Shown here: piece by piece, positions 37,479-49,200 of the stretch
Position numbering within the stretch: the first letter of the stretch is position 1
Layout: every line of letters starts with the position of its first letter
Assembly (NCBI GenBank): GCA_016647705.1
Contig: CM028338.1
Span: 24,873,077 to 24,937,076 of the forward strand
DNA from: Eucommia ulmoides
Lineage: Eukaryota > Streptophyta > Magnoliopsida > Garryales > Eucommiaceae
Direction of reading: 5' to 3'
Length of the DNA stretch: 64,000 bases
The notes under the pieces: generated by a model
Databases searched by the model: none
Told to the model about the DNA's origin: nothing
What the model saw: only the letters and a program-made list of their open reading frames with translations
Made by a program: the position numbers and the translations under genes

Positions 37479-38231
37479 TTTTAATCATAATTAAAATCTA
37501 AAACTATTCAACTTTATATCGTGGATTCTGCAGCTATATGACATAAGAAAAGTAATATTTTATTAATGAATACTTAAGATTGTAATTTTACTAAGAAAGC
37601 CACTAAATGATAAACATGATTAACTACCAGGCTTATATCCAACATTTGTACGCTTTGAGATAGAAAAGATTATGCTAGTCTCTTCTAACGGACAATCCGA
37701 CCTACCCGGGGCTCTCATCTCCCAGCCATGGACTTTTGTACATTTTGTGAGGAGCATTGAGAACTATAAGCAGTCAGATCTTGCATTTGTCGAGCTACTT
37801 CGTGAGCTCTTTGCAGGGTCTGGTTGGTCAACATCTCTTTATCTTGGGTTCTCTTTCTCATCTCCTGAAGTAATTGGTCCAGTAAGGCGTTTGTCTCGCT
37901 AGATCCCTTGGGTTGCTAAGATGCAGTTGAAATATCAATCATTTCCTGATTGTGTTATAAATAGGTTGTTATTTTTTGTGTTTTTGTTACCTATCATTGG
38001 ACGATCGCAAGACTACCATGAACTTGGTCGGCATTCGGTTAGATTTTAGGAGTATTTTTTAACTTTTTACTTCTTTACCAGATCTCTCGGGTCCTGAGAT
38101 TAAGTTTGAATAGGAATCCTTTTCTAATTGTGTTTTAAACAAATTTATGTTTTGCGCGTACTCGTCACTCATCATTGGACTATTGCATGACTACCACGAA
38201 CTTGGTTAGTATTAGGTCATTAGATTTTAGG
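37479..38231. other. Interval with a possible gag-like relic and a tandem duplication
   Basis: On the minus strand, about 37710-37940 reads like a coding relic (SSETNALLDQLLQEMRKRTQ, THEVARQMQ-like words), perhaps the start of a retroelement gag; the family is not identified. A tandem duplication of about 180 bp follows: 37940-38056 and 38122-38236 share CTACCATGAACTTGGT-type words and GATTTTAGGAGTA. The second copy is interrupted by the Tat-like solo LTR and resumes at 44952. Confidence 0.5.
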
Positions 38232-38706
38232 AGTAGTGTAGATACAACATTTTGACCCATTTTTTGGTTTGAAATTTTATTTTGCAATTTATTCTATTTA
38301 TTTGTTTATTTTATTTTTGAATTATTTTGATTGAAAAAGAAAAAAAGAGGAGAAAACGAAAGCGTAAAGGAAAAATATAATAAAATATAAAACCAAAAAA
38401 AGATAGGAAAAAGTAGAAAAGGAAACAAAAGGAAAAAAAAAAAAAAATAGATAAGAAATAAAAAAGATATGAACAAAAATAAGAAATTGAAAAGAGAGAA
38501 AGGGAAGGTTGTGCGGACTTCACTTAAAATAAAAAATAAAATTATTGGATTGTTGTCCGCGTCAAATATAGCTTGGGCAGAAAAGCAGGGGGCACGTTGT
38601 GCGTCCCATGCTTGCTAAAACGTTTACTTTTTTGTCGTTTTTCCTTTTTCTTGCCGAAGAAGGGGTAGGATAGGCAGCCAAATAGAACTCTCATTTCCCA
38701 TTTTTC

Positions 38707-38716
38707 CTTATAAATA
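38707..38716 (+). promoter_or_regulatory. TATA box of the Tat-like solo LTR
   Basis: CTTATAAATAGA lies about 470 bp into the LTR, immediately before the repeated leader. A second CTCTCATT-containing word flanks it. Confidence 0.55.
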
Positions 38717-38749
38717 GAACTCTCATTCTCATAGTTTAGGCACCCAAAA

Positions 38750-38965
38750 AAATTCAGAGAAAAACCTTTCGGGGAATCAAAAATTGAGAGAGATAAACCT
38801 TTCAGGGAAACAAAAATTGAGAGAGAAAATCCTTAGGGAATCAAAATTCAGGGAGAAACTCCTTAGAGGTGAAAATTCAGAGAGAAACCCTTCTGGGGGA
38901 CTTAGAAATTCAGAGGGAGCGATTCTTAGTGGAAAACCCATTCGGGAAGTCGCCTTGGAGAGAGA
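38750..38965 (+). repeat. Leader tandem array, about 6 copies of 33-38 bp
   Basis: Each unit reads roughly AATTCAGAGAGAAACCCTT followed by C-G-GGG-A. Units are diverged. The array starts about 40 bp downstream of the TATA box, so it would fall at the start of the transcript. The ORFs on both strands here are produced by the repeat. Confidence 0.85.
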
Positions 38966-41541
38966 AAAACCCATGTGTCAGGGATATTTTCTAAGACATG
39001 TATGTTTTTTTCCCTTTCCATATTAATTCTCTTTCATCGTTTTTTATTCTCGCAATTCAAATTTTTGGAAGTTTAATTTTGTTAAAATCATACGATGATT
39101 CGATGAAAATGTCGGGATAAGGTTTTCTTTCTTAGGCTTGGCCTCTAAGCGTTTGATGAGGACTTTTTTCTTTATTTATTTTTTGCTTTCTAATCATCTT
39201 GTAGCTTTCCTTGTTGCTATGCCTAAATTCATAAAAAAGTAAAAAAAAAATTAAAAAAAATAATGAGTTTGTTTTGTAAAAATTAATTCTTACAAACCTT
39301 AGGGTGAATTCAACGAATCGATAAATTGAAAGAGAGATTTCTATGCCACCACTTGGATTCTCCAAGTAGAGTGGAATTTAAAAATAGTTGGTTTAAGAAA
39401 TCATTCCCTTAGTAAGTCGCTTCGCTAGATCTTACTTAAGTCTTAGAGGGGCTAATTTAGACAAAACTTGTTTTCGTGACTCACCCTTGATTCTCATCTC
39501 CATAGGAGTTGAGGGAATGTCAAATTGGGACTTCTATAACTTAATTGAGCAAATTAGGAAAGTAGACATTGTATGACATTGCATCCATGTAGTAAGTAAT
39601 GTAATATTCCACGCAATTTTGCATATTACCTTTTGCACCACTTAGAATACATATTTAGGACACTTTTCACCACCAGCACTTTTTATACTTTATTACATCA
39701 TATATGCTATTTTAGACTCCATAATCCATGTCATCGAACAATTTTTTTTTACCATTTAGTATATGCAAGTTTAGGACATGTAAAACATTTATTTCATATC
39801 AATTCTCATCTAAGCCATTCATGTACGTCATATTAGCTATGTTAGACATTAGATCTCTTCCTCATATAGTTATGTTAATTCATTTAAGTCCCTAGTTTAT
39901 TCCTGTATTCATATCCTTTGCATTGGCATGCTTAAATAAAACCATTTTGCATAAAAAAAAAGAAAGAAAATAAACATGTTGTCACATTAGCTTAAATCTT
40001 TTCATCACAAAACTGACATATTATTGCATAAATAAAAGATAGATTCGTATCATGCTAGTTTAAATCGCTATCCTCATGTTTTGCATTCATACTTTCATAC
40101 TTTTGTAATTCACTTAGATTAATTTGCCTACTTAAATTAAAGAAATTCATCGAAAACATATATAAAACTCCCCCCGAGGATCATCTTTGTTAAATCCCTT
40201 AATATTTGATGAGAGGTCATATCAGAGAAATATTCCAAAAATACCAAAAATTAATCACTTCTAATTTCAAAAATACCAAAAAGAGTTTATAAAAGAAGAA
40301 GATTTTCAAAATGAAATACAATGTTTGGATTTTAACTAATTGGACTTAATTGAACATAAGGTGCCATTTTTAGACGGGCATCTTGGGATGCCTAACACCT
40401 TTCTCGAGCATAACTGACCCCGGACTCTTTTAAGTGAATCTTTGGTTTGACCGTATTCTTGAAGTTAAATTTACTAGGCCTTTTAAATTTTTTCCAAAGG
40501 AATTTAGGTGACCTAGCACAACAATTAAATTCAATGTTAGGTAGCGACTCCTTATTTTTAAAATGGCCTAAGTACTTTTGAGAGAACCGGTACTTTCAAA
40601 AAACTTTTCTCTTTACGCTTTTTGTTGGCCCAAAGGTCTTCCCAAGAGGGGGGTGAATTGGATAGTTATACAAATTTAAACAATAAATTCAAATTCAAGA
40701 TATCAATTTTCCTAATTGATTATTATCTTGTTAAGTAAGAGAAATATGTTTAGCTAAGTGCACACCCAAACAAACAAAAAACTAATAATGCCGTACAAAA
40801 GAATTTATCCTGGTTCAACAAGCTAATCTTACCTACGTCCAATCCCACGAACTTCACAAGGTTTTTGCAATCCACTACCCCTTGTTTTCTTTCCCAAGTA
40901 GGAACCAAATCCTTACAATTCTGATTTTTTTTCACAAGCTTAGAATCAACCTTTACAATCCTGATTATTTTCACAGACTCAAAATCAACCTATCACTCTC
41001 TTAGGCTATTACACTTATCCTTTTCGTAGGCTTAAGAAGAACCTTTACAATACTCAAATTCCATTACAGGAAAAATTAAAACCTAATCTTTTCAAATGCT
41101 AAAGATTAATCTAATCTTTTCCGCAAGCTAAAGATCAAACCCTAATCCTTTTTTCAGGCTAAAGATTAAACTCCAATATTTTTTTTTAGGCTAAAGATCA
41201 AAACCTAACTACCCCGATTAGACATCAACCCAAATATGTCCAATTCACTCAAACTCGCAAATACAAAAGATTTATCAGTTTCTTCCCACAATGAACTTCT
41301 ACCACCTCAAGACAATTATGCTCGATTAATGTCCCAACATGCTAAGTGATAAATTTTATATGAGGCACAAATCTAATTTAAACAATTGAAAGCACAAATA
41401 GCAAATAATTAGATTTCTTAAATTAAAAACTGTTTTGTAAGATTTTCACAAAATAAGATTTGAAAAATGATTTTTCTCAAAACAACTTATCCAAGCAGTT
41501 AAACAAATAATCTAAGAAAGTAAAATAAATAGCTTGAAAAG

Positions 41542-43653
41542 TGTTGATCCTAAGATTTTGATGAACAATTAAGTATTGATGTTTTAGTGGAACTAATATT
41601 TAATTGAGTGTTTCAGATATTTAAAGTTCCAGTGATGAAGACGTCAAATTGAATGGATGCTAAATGAAGATATCAAGATGATGATGAGGAATTAAGAGTT
41701 TGAAGAAATTAAGAAAAACAACTCAGGTAAATCTTAACTCTTAATATCCCATTTAGGTATATACACATAGCACAAAATGAATTTTACCTTTTATGCGTGT
41801 TTTGGTTAAGTGTAATTATTTGCTCCTATGTGAATTGAAAAGAAATAATCTTGAATGACTAAAATGAAATATATGAATACTAGTGGAGTTTATTTAAGAG
41901 AGAAAATGGATAAAGGGGTGAAATCATAAAAGAAAGTGAGTAAAAAACGAGATCAGAGAAAATATCCAAAAGGGAGCAGTCGACTGAGGAGTCGACCGGC
42001 CAATGGTGGTTGAACTCTCTGAATCGAAGAGTCAATCGACCGATCGACTGGTGAAAATAATTGAATTCTCTGAATCAAAGAATTGACTGACAAGTCGACC
42101 GGTGAAAGCATGACAAACTCTTTGAATCGAAAAGTCGACCGAGCGGTCGATCGATGAACTGCATGGGCTACTTCCAGTATCTTTCAGTTGACTGGGCAGT
42201 CGACTAAGCGCGTAGTTTCAGGATACTATTTGATCTGAGTTTAAATCCAAAAGTAGTCGTTTTTTGTTAGGATTTGAGAGAGATTTCGAGGATATTCTCT
42301 ATATTTAAGATATGGTTTATATATTAATTAAATCCTTTCAATATGATTCATTAAATATTAATATTTCTCAATTTGTTACTTAAAGTAGATTCTATACTTA
42401 TTTATTTTGATTGAGAAATACTTTAGGATTTAATTGAGTGTTTTGAAAGTTGTTATTAAGTGAAATTGAATCTAAATAAAGTTCTTATGTTATAAGGGGT
42501 CTATAAGAACTTTTTATTGTCATGACATTTGAAAACTAACCGTTAGAATGCTGATTACATGTTCCTTTAAATAGACTTGCGAATTTTATTAGAGAAGTGA
42601 ATAATTCTAGGAGAGTTAATAATTCTATATCATTTTGAGAGAGGTTTTATACGAGTTAGTATTCTACATTATTGTGAGTTATTGTAAGAGTGATTCTGAT
42701 AATCAATTGCGATCTATTCTTGCTGATACTAGATTTAAAGTTATACTGTTCTAATCATTATTTCTGTGGATTCTGGGTGAGTTCTTTCCATATTGTTTAT
42801 TGTTTATTATTTTATATTTTGGAAATTGATCTTAGAAATTGTTTTTGATTTTTGAAGAAAATATTCTTTCAAACAATTTCTTGAATCTGATTACATGCTC
42901 CAATTTTCTACCCATATTCTTGTTAAAATCAGATTTTTGTAACTCACATATTTCTATCACTAGTTGAGATATTAATTGAGTTTTTATTTATCTGGGGTAG
43001 TGGAAGTTCCGAGTGAGATTTACTACTTATCAATTTTTATATTGGTGAGTTGTGACGGGTTAAATATTATTGGGAATATTTAATCAAGGGTAGCTGAATT
43101 TTAGTCTGTTCTTGTAAAGATATTGAGGTATTAATTCTTCCTGAATAGAATTAGTGTGAGTGTTTTGTAAAGATTTCATTTTTACCTGTGAAAATAATAG
43201 TTGGAGTGTTTTGTGATATTTTGATTCTTATACCTTAGTGTTAAAAAGAATTAGGTTATTCTTTAACCTATAAAAAGTAGAGGTTCTTACTTAGCCTGAG
43301 AAAAAAATATTGTAAAGGTTGATTCTGAATTTGTAAAAGAATCAGTGTACGGATTTGGTTCCTACCTTTAAAGAGATCTTGGTTTTAGTGGGTGCAACCT
43401 CCGTGGAGCTCAGGGGACTGAATTAGCCAAGAGTAGCTTGGTGAATCAGTATAAATCTTTTGTGTGCTGCATTACTACTTTGTTATTTTTGTTGTTTTGT
43501 GTGCCTTTAGATTGATTATATTATTCCGCTGTATTATAAAGATAATAATTAATTTAGGCTTAAAATTAATTATTTGATTTATTCAAGTTTTATTCTGATT
43601 ATTTTTTAATTATCCAATTCACCCCCTCTCTTAGGTATTCTACTAGGCCAACA
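41542..43653 (+). mobile_element. Innermost solo LTR of the copia-like family (fossil)
   Basis: It starts TGTTGATCCTAAG and ends TACTAGGCCAACA, in plus orientation. It is flanked by AAAAG (41537-41541) and TAAAG (43654-43658), a target duplication with one difference. It interrupts the minus-oriented relative around it, giving an inverted arrangement of two family members. The motif cluster lies at 41975-42205. Confidence 0.88.
41975..42205 (+). repeat. GTCGACCG motif cluster in U3 of the innermost LTR
   Basis: About ten copies of GTCGACCG, GTCGACTG or near variants are spaced 10-40 bp apart. They lie 0.43-0.66 kb from the LTR start. Confidence 0.87.
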
Positions 43654-44214
43654 TAAAGATCTTGCCAGAATTCATTGAAAACAATTATGATAATTCAATA
43701 GTGAACACAAACCGGTGACAAAAACTTTAAGCGCCTTTGTTCAAGAACTCTTTCAATAATCTCACTCAAAATTTTCAGTGTAAAAATTTCTCTTAGAAAA
43801 GTCAAAATCTGAATGGTCTTGATTGCATTTTTGAATCCTACAGGTCTATATTAATAAACCTAGAACTAAATCAATAATGGCTAGTTTTCAAAAGTTATGA
43901 CATCAAATGGCACCTTAATACCCCATATATCATATACCTTCAAAATAAGTATGTTCAATTTAAAAATACGTTTAGAAAGGCTTATTTTAGTCTGCTAAAC
44001 TTTTTCAAATCAAAATCTTTAAGAATATGAAGTATTTTATCAATTCAATTAAGAGAATAAATAAATATATGGACCAAATAAATAGGAAACATAATATATA
44101 TATATATATATATCTATATATGAAATACATTTAATTTCCTTGAAAACCTCACTTAAAATCGTCAAAATCGAGAAGAAATGATCAAAAAATAAGTCAATTA
44201 AACCTTTTGACTAA

Positions 44215-44480
44215 TGCCCGTCAGTTGATTGCACTACCCTGCCGGTCGAGCGCCTATTTCAACAGTCTATTTTATGTCGGTTGAACAATCACTGGTCGGT
44301 TGACCGATTGGATTTGTAAGGTCCCTCATTTTTCTATTTTCAACTTCTTGATTCGTTAGTTGACCAACTGTACCTGTCGGTTGACCAATCCAACAAATAG
44401 GTTACCCATTTCACTTCCTTAAGCCACTGTTTTGGTTAGTCGACCGACCCATTTCGTCGGTTGGCCTTATTAACCCGAAA
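44215..44480 (-). repeat. GGTTGACC motif cluster in U3 of the middle LTR
   Basis: About nine copies of TCGGTTGACC or near variants occur, 0.42-0.68 kb from this LTR's own 5' end at 44896. This is the same relative place as in the other family members. Confidence 0.85.
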
Positions 44481-44951
44481 ATCCACCATTTGAAGTGTTA
44501 AAACCTTTTTTTTTTTTTTTTTTCCAATTAGATTCTTAACCAAAAACATTTTAATGACTTAACAGTTCAAAAAAACCATATTGAGACCCTAAACTTATCA
44601 CTACACATATAAGATTTATTCATTTTCAAGTGTCGTGTGTTATCCTGGTTCGTGTTGCATTAAGAGTATAAAAGTAATGAGTTGTTTTCTTCTAATTGTT
44701 TTCAATGTCTTCAATACTCTTCAAATTTTCATTGCCTTCATTTTGCACTCAATATGAATTCTTCATCGATTTTCATTCTCGATCAAATGTTTTTCTCATA
44801 TCAATATATGGAATTTAAATTTGAAACCACTCAATAAAAACATTAGTTCCATAAAATATCAACATTTAATTGTCCATCAAAATATTAGGTTCAACACTTT
44901 TACAATTTCATTTTCTTTTTACTTTTCGGAAAAATAGGGCGCATCAAGTAG

Positions 44952-45840
44952 TACTTGACATTTTGTTTCTTTACCACAAATATTGCCAAATTGATGATGA
45001 TGTAATTTGGTTCAAGGATGATAAGTTGAGCTAAGACAAGAAATCCTCCAACAGTCCAGCAAAACGAAGTTAAGCACCCGGGGGGAGGGGGGGGTTGTTC
45101 ATCGAGAAGCTTCTCCAGTTTGAGAATAAGTCAACTTTTTTATTTAAATATGCTTCAAGGACATGGAATAGTTTTTAGAGTCTAGAAGTAAGTTGCTTGG
45201 AATTTACCAAGGGATCATCCACTTTCCTTTGTAAAGTCTTATGATTATATAAGGGTCGTTTGTTGAGATGGTCAACACTGAATTCCTCATATTTTGGAGT
45301 ATCAGGTACATTTTTCCATATTTCGGGTGAATTTGAGTACAGATTCAATTGTCCAGAGACAATTTTAATTTTTTTCTTTTGGAAAAGTGGGCCCACAAGA
45401 GTAGGATAGATTGAGTTACGGATCTCGCTCAACCAACTTGGTTGTAACAATTTCTTGGTCAAGAAGTATGCCTCAAATCTTCCTCGAAGAAATGGTTGAT
45501 CTCCACTTGTGCTAGAATATGGAGTATGAGATTTAGGTTTATTTGTCTAGATCAACGGTTGGAGTGACGTTCGAAATGGGTCTCCAAGCTCAAGTGAGAG
45601 CCCCCAAATGGATCAATTGCACCTCCTTGGGCCTTTTGGACTGAGCTTCGACTTATTTGAGTCAGAGACCAAGCAACTCTAATTGAGCGTATGGGTCCAC
45701 GGTTTTTTTGTGCTACTTTGATGGTCTTTGGTAGGTCGATTTTTAGGTTCATAGGTGGTTCAACTTGAATCACATGGGACCCATGATGCTTTGGGGACAT
45801 ATTTTGGATCTTTAATGAACATTTTGATGGGAACAAATTA
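44952..45840 (-). other. Intergenic stretch with two unassigned ORFs
   Basis: The first bases complete the tandem duplication interrupted at 38237. On the minus strand, 45175-45462 (95 codons) and 45552-45836 (94 codons) are open, lysine- and proline-rich, and do not resemble a family I recognise. A retroelement relic is as likely as a small gene. A G-rich run lies at 45079-45093. Confidence 0.3.
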
Positions 45841-46232
45841 TCCCCTCAGGTTCCATAATTGTAATCAAACATATCATTATTGTGTTTTAAACTAATTATG
45901 TAACATTTTTTTTATCAAAATAATACTAGGCCAAATTAGCACTATTTTCTCTATGGGCACGGCAGAATTTCCCGGGGACGTTCGAATGAGTCACACGGTT
46001 CACTCAAGTACGTGGAGAGTCCACGTGGCCAAAAAGCTGAGTTGCCACTGCACGATTGGTTCGGGCCAAGTAGCCGATTTAAGTACCAAGTTCTAACATG
46101 TACTGGGGTGTTGACCTCCCTAACGTTCACACTCATCTTCCCAGAAGAAATTCATAAAAAAAATAACTCTCGAAAAACCTAAAATTCAACATTTTTCCTG
46201 CATTTTCGATTGTTTTCGTCGAGTTTTCACCA
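45841..46232 (+). promoter_or_regulatory. Promoter and 5' leader region of the SEC23-like gene
   Basis: A G-box CACGTG lies at 46022-46027 and a second ACGTGG word at 46010-46015. An ATTGG (inverted CCAAT) lies at 46055-46059, exactly 26 bases after the CGTGG at 46024-46028. No convincing TATA box is seen. The 100 bases before the ATG are CT- and A-rich, as in plant leaders. The transcription start is not determined. A bZIP or unfolded-protein-response link is inference only. Confidence 0.5.
46022..46027 (+). promoter_or_regulatory. G-box CACGTG
   Basis: A perfect palindrome in the context TCCACGTGGCC, about 205 bp upstream of the start codon. G-boxes bind plant bZIP and bHLH factors. Confidence 0.6.
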
Positions 46233-49200
46233 ATGGCGGTTCGGGCGACCACGACTCGGTTTCCATCGGACCCAGACGCCCAGGAGTCTTCGGGGCTGCC
46301 TTGGGGCGTGACCGTGACGCCGTTCGCTGCGAAGGACGAGAACGGGAATCCGCCGGCGTACGGATCGGGTGGCAATCTCTTACCTCGCTGCGAGAACTGC
46401 TGGGCCTACTACAACACCTACTGCGAGCAGGAGCAGTGGGCGTGGACTTGCGCTATGTGTGGGACGCTCAATGGCCTTTCTTCTCACGCCATCGCCCGCT
46501 ATTCGCTCCCTCACACTTGTCCAGAGAACATGTCGTCCTTCATCGATCTTGAATTGCCGTGTAATTTCCATTCTCAATTTACATAAACACATATACGCAA
46601 ACAAAAGATCACTAGCACACTTACAAGGGGCTTTACCTATATGTATGTTTCTGAATTTTGCGATTATTGTTATCTAGTGGAAGGTTCTGACGAAGAAGCA
46701 ATGCAGGCTCGACCAGTGTATGTGGCGGCGGTAGATTTGTCTTGTAAGAATTTTTGTTACCCTTTCCCACTTGATTTATAGTATCTTGTTTGATTGTTGT
46801 GCCATTTTACTTTACCATTGATGTGTGTTGATATTTATTATATGGATTGGGGACTTTTCTGAGGAGGAGTTGGTTAGTCTGTAGTATATTATATGGGAAA
46901 ACCAATTTCGAAGTTCCCCTTACCAAGGGAACAAAACCTTCCTTTCTTAATTGAACCAACTAATAATTGAGAATGATATAATCTGGATCGTCACAGAAAT
47001 AGTAAGCCTCTCCTAACTGGGTTTCCTTCAACTGATGAACATGCTGGTGGGTCTAGCAATGTGGTGCTTCCAGTGTGAGAATTACTATAGTCTTAAGTCG
47101 TGATAGGAATGTTTGTAGAGTTTTTGCTGGTAACGGAGATTGGATGTACCTGCCTGGCGCAGGTTGGCTTGGTGAGCAAGTCCCCCCAAATTTGGATTGA
47201 TCCCCCTCAACGCCCCCCCCCCCCCGGCGGGAAAATCGTGGGACTGAGAGTTATTGCCTTAGAACGCATCTTACCCCTCCTTTCCTTATTTGGTGGAGGT
47301 GGGGGTGAGTCCCAAGCAACAGGTTGGGTCCTGAACTGATAATTAAGGCCTTGGGCTTGGTTTGTCCCAAGCGTAACTCATCCCTTGGTTTCTTGTTGGG
47401 ATATGGTGTGGCGGCTTCAAGGACCCTCTGCTCGCGATGTTGCTTCATTGGGTCGGGCATTCTGGAAATACCCTCAATCAATTTCCCCTATTCTTGATGC
47501 CCGAGGATGTCAGTCATCTCAACCCTTAATCAAGGTTGATCTGGGCCATTGACACTCCTTATAAAAGGGAGGCTTAGCCTTGAACGCCCATTTCTTCACT
47601 TTGGCATCTCAAAGCACTCATTGCACCCAAAATGTTTCCGGCGAACTTGATAGATCACCAGTCAGGTTCACCTATGCGCGTCGCAGGAAAGGAAGTGACC
47701 GTTACTAAATTGATTCACAAAATATGTCGGGAAGGAGATGGGAAGATATTAGGAAGGTCAACTAGCCATGATTCCTTAGTTAATAATTACCTTGTTGAGA
47801 GGAACCCTATATGGTAATAGTCAAATTATAAAAGGGAGAGAAGGGAGTGTGTAGGATATCGAAGAATTATTTGTATTGAGCTTCGACTTTGGGAGAGAAC
47901 CAGGTCTCTCGAATACCTGGATGTCTGTTTGTTTTTTCATTTCAATAAAAACATCCCTTCTCATCTTGTCCATTTTTTTCACCAATCAGCCTAGGGTTCT
48001 CTCAGAAAGAATGAGTATTTTATTCTATTGCATATGAGGCCTGTTTTGTGCCTATATATACAAGATAATCCTAGCTAATTACAAGGAGATAATTGAGAGA
48101 TTAAGTAAATAAGGAAACTAACTCATAGGAAATGGAAAACAAAATTATTGAGTGGAATTCTAATTCCCACCATTTAGGCATTCCTATTATAAAATATTAC
48201 ATGTGTATTAATTTATTTTCCAACAGGTTCATCAGAACCCCTTGCTATGGCTAATTTCCTCAACATTTCCTGTAAGTATTCTGCGATTTTAGCTGATAGT
48301 TGCTCTTCATTTTCTCTCTTCTTCCTTTCTACTGGTTTACTCTTCATTTTTCCCGTCAACTCTTTATCTTCTTCCTATTTTTCAGCCATGTTTGGTAACT
48401 TCAGCACCGTCGGGCAGCCTGGTGGGTTCGATGATGTCATCATGGTTGATGTCATCCGCCCTAATGCTGCTGTCAGGTCTTCCTCTGCTCAGGACGGTGT
48501 TGTGCCATCTTTGAGGCCTGACCATCTAGGGGGTGCCGAGCAACCCATAGGGTGGTGAGGAGGACGAAGTTCCCTCTCCTCGTCCAGATTGGTCCAGCCG
48601 CTCTCGGGATGGCAACCAAGAGAGGGTTTGTGCCATTTAAATACAGACTCCATATGGCGGGTTTATGTTATAAATACAAAATTTCACTTTGCCCCCCAAA
48701 CTTCAGGCCTGCAGAACTTTCCAGACCCACTTTTTCTTTTCTTTTTTCCCCATTAAACCCCTTGTATTGTTAGACAAAATGCAAATTAACAAAATCTGTC
48801 AAAATAAACCAAGTGCTAGGTTCACATGCAGCATTGCACAACTGAAAGAAAATATTTTTGTTTTTGACATTTTTTTCATCTATGCCATTTCCCACTATAA
48901 GCTTAACCATCCTATCACACAATCACTTGATAAGCCTTCTTGCATACAACACCAACTAGCCTTGCCATCCAATGTCTCATCGATGCCTCCAAGTGGTACA
49001 CCCACTACCCCACCAATTATGTCTGAGTAACACTGAAAACACTTATGCTTTTTATCATATCAACCCAATGCCATCCACCCACCCAAAACCGACACCAACT
49101 ACCTCCAAAACCATCTCAATCTTCAACAAATTGAAATAAAGAATCAATTCAATTAAGCGCAATAAAAAAAATCAACCCAATTATACACACATGCACGCAC

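Larger units (their letters stand above)
40623..44896 (-). mobile_element. Solo LTR of the copia-like family, itself interrupted (fossil)
   Basis: It starts TGTTGGCCCAAAG and ends TAGGTTCAACA, in minus orientation relative to the solo LTR at 35224. The target duplication CTTTT is perfect (40618-40622 and 44897-44901). Its own sequence is 40623-41541 plus 43659-44896, about 2.15 kb. It carries the palindrome cluster at 44215-44480. It inserted into the Tat-like solo LTR. Confidence 0.9.
38237..44946 (+). mobile_element. Tat-like solo LTR, host of a nested insertion (fossil)
   Basis: It starts TGTAGATACAACATTTTG and ends GGGCGCATCA, with perfect target duplication AGTAG (38232-38236 and 44947-44951). 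Its own sequence is 38237-40622 plus 44902-44946, about 2.4 kb. The wording at 40370-40560 (GGATGCCTAACACC, TTAGGTAGCGACTCC) is typical of plant Tat-group LTRs. It has a TATA box at 38707-38716 and a repeated leader (38750-38965). The flanking tandem duplication continues in register after the insertion, supporting the boundaries. Confidence 0.8.

Noticed and set aside
48247-48773. ORFs in intron 2 considered as a nested gene
   Set aside because: No family resemblance, no splice or start context, and they lie in repeat-like sequence next to a solo LTR.
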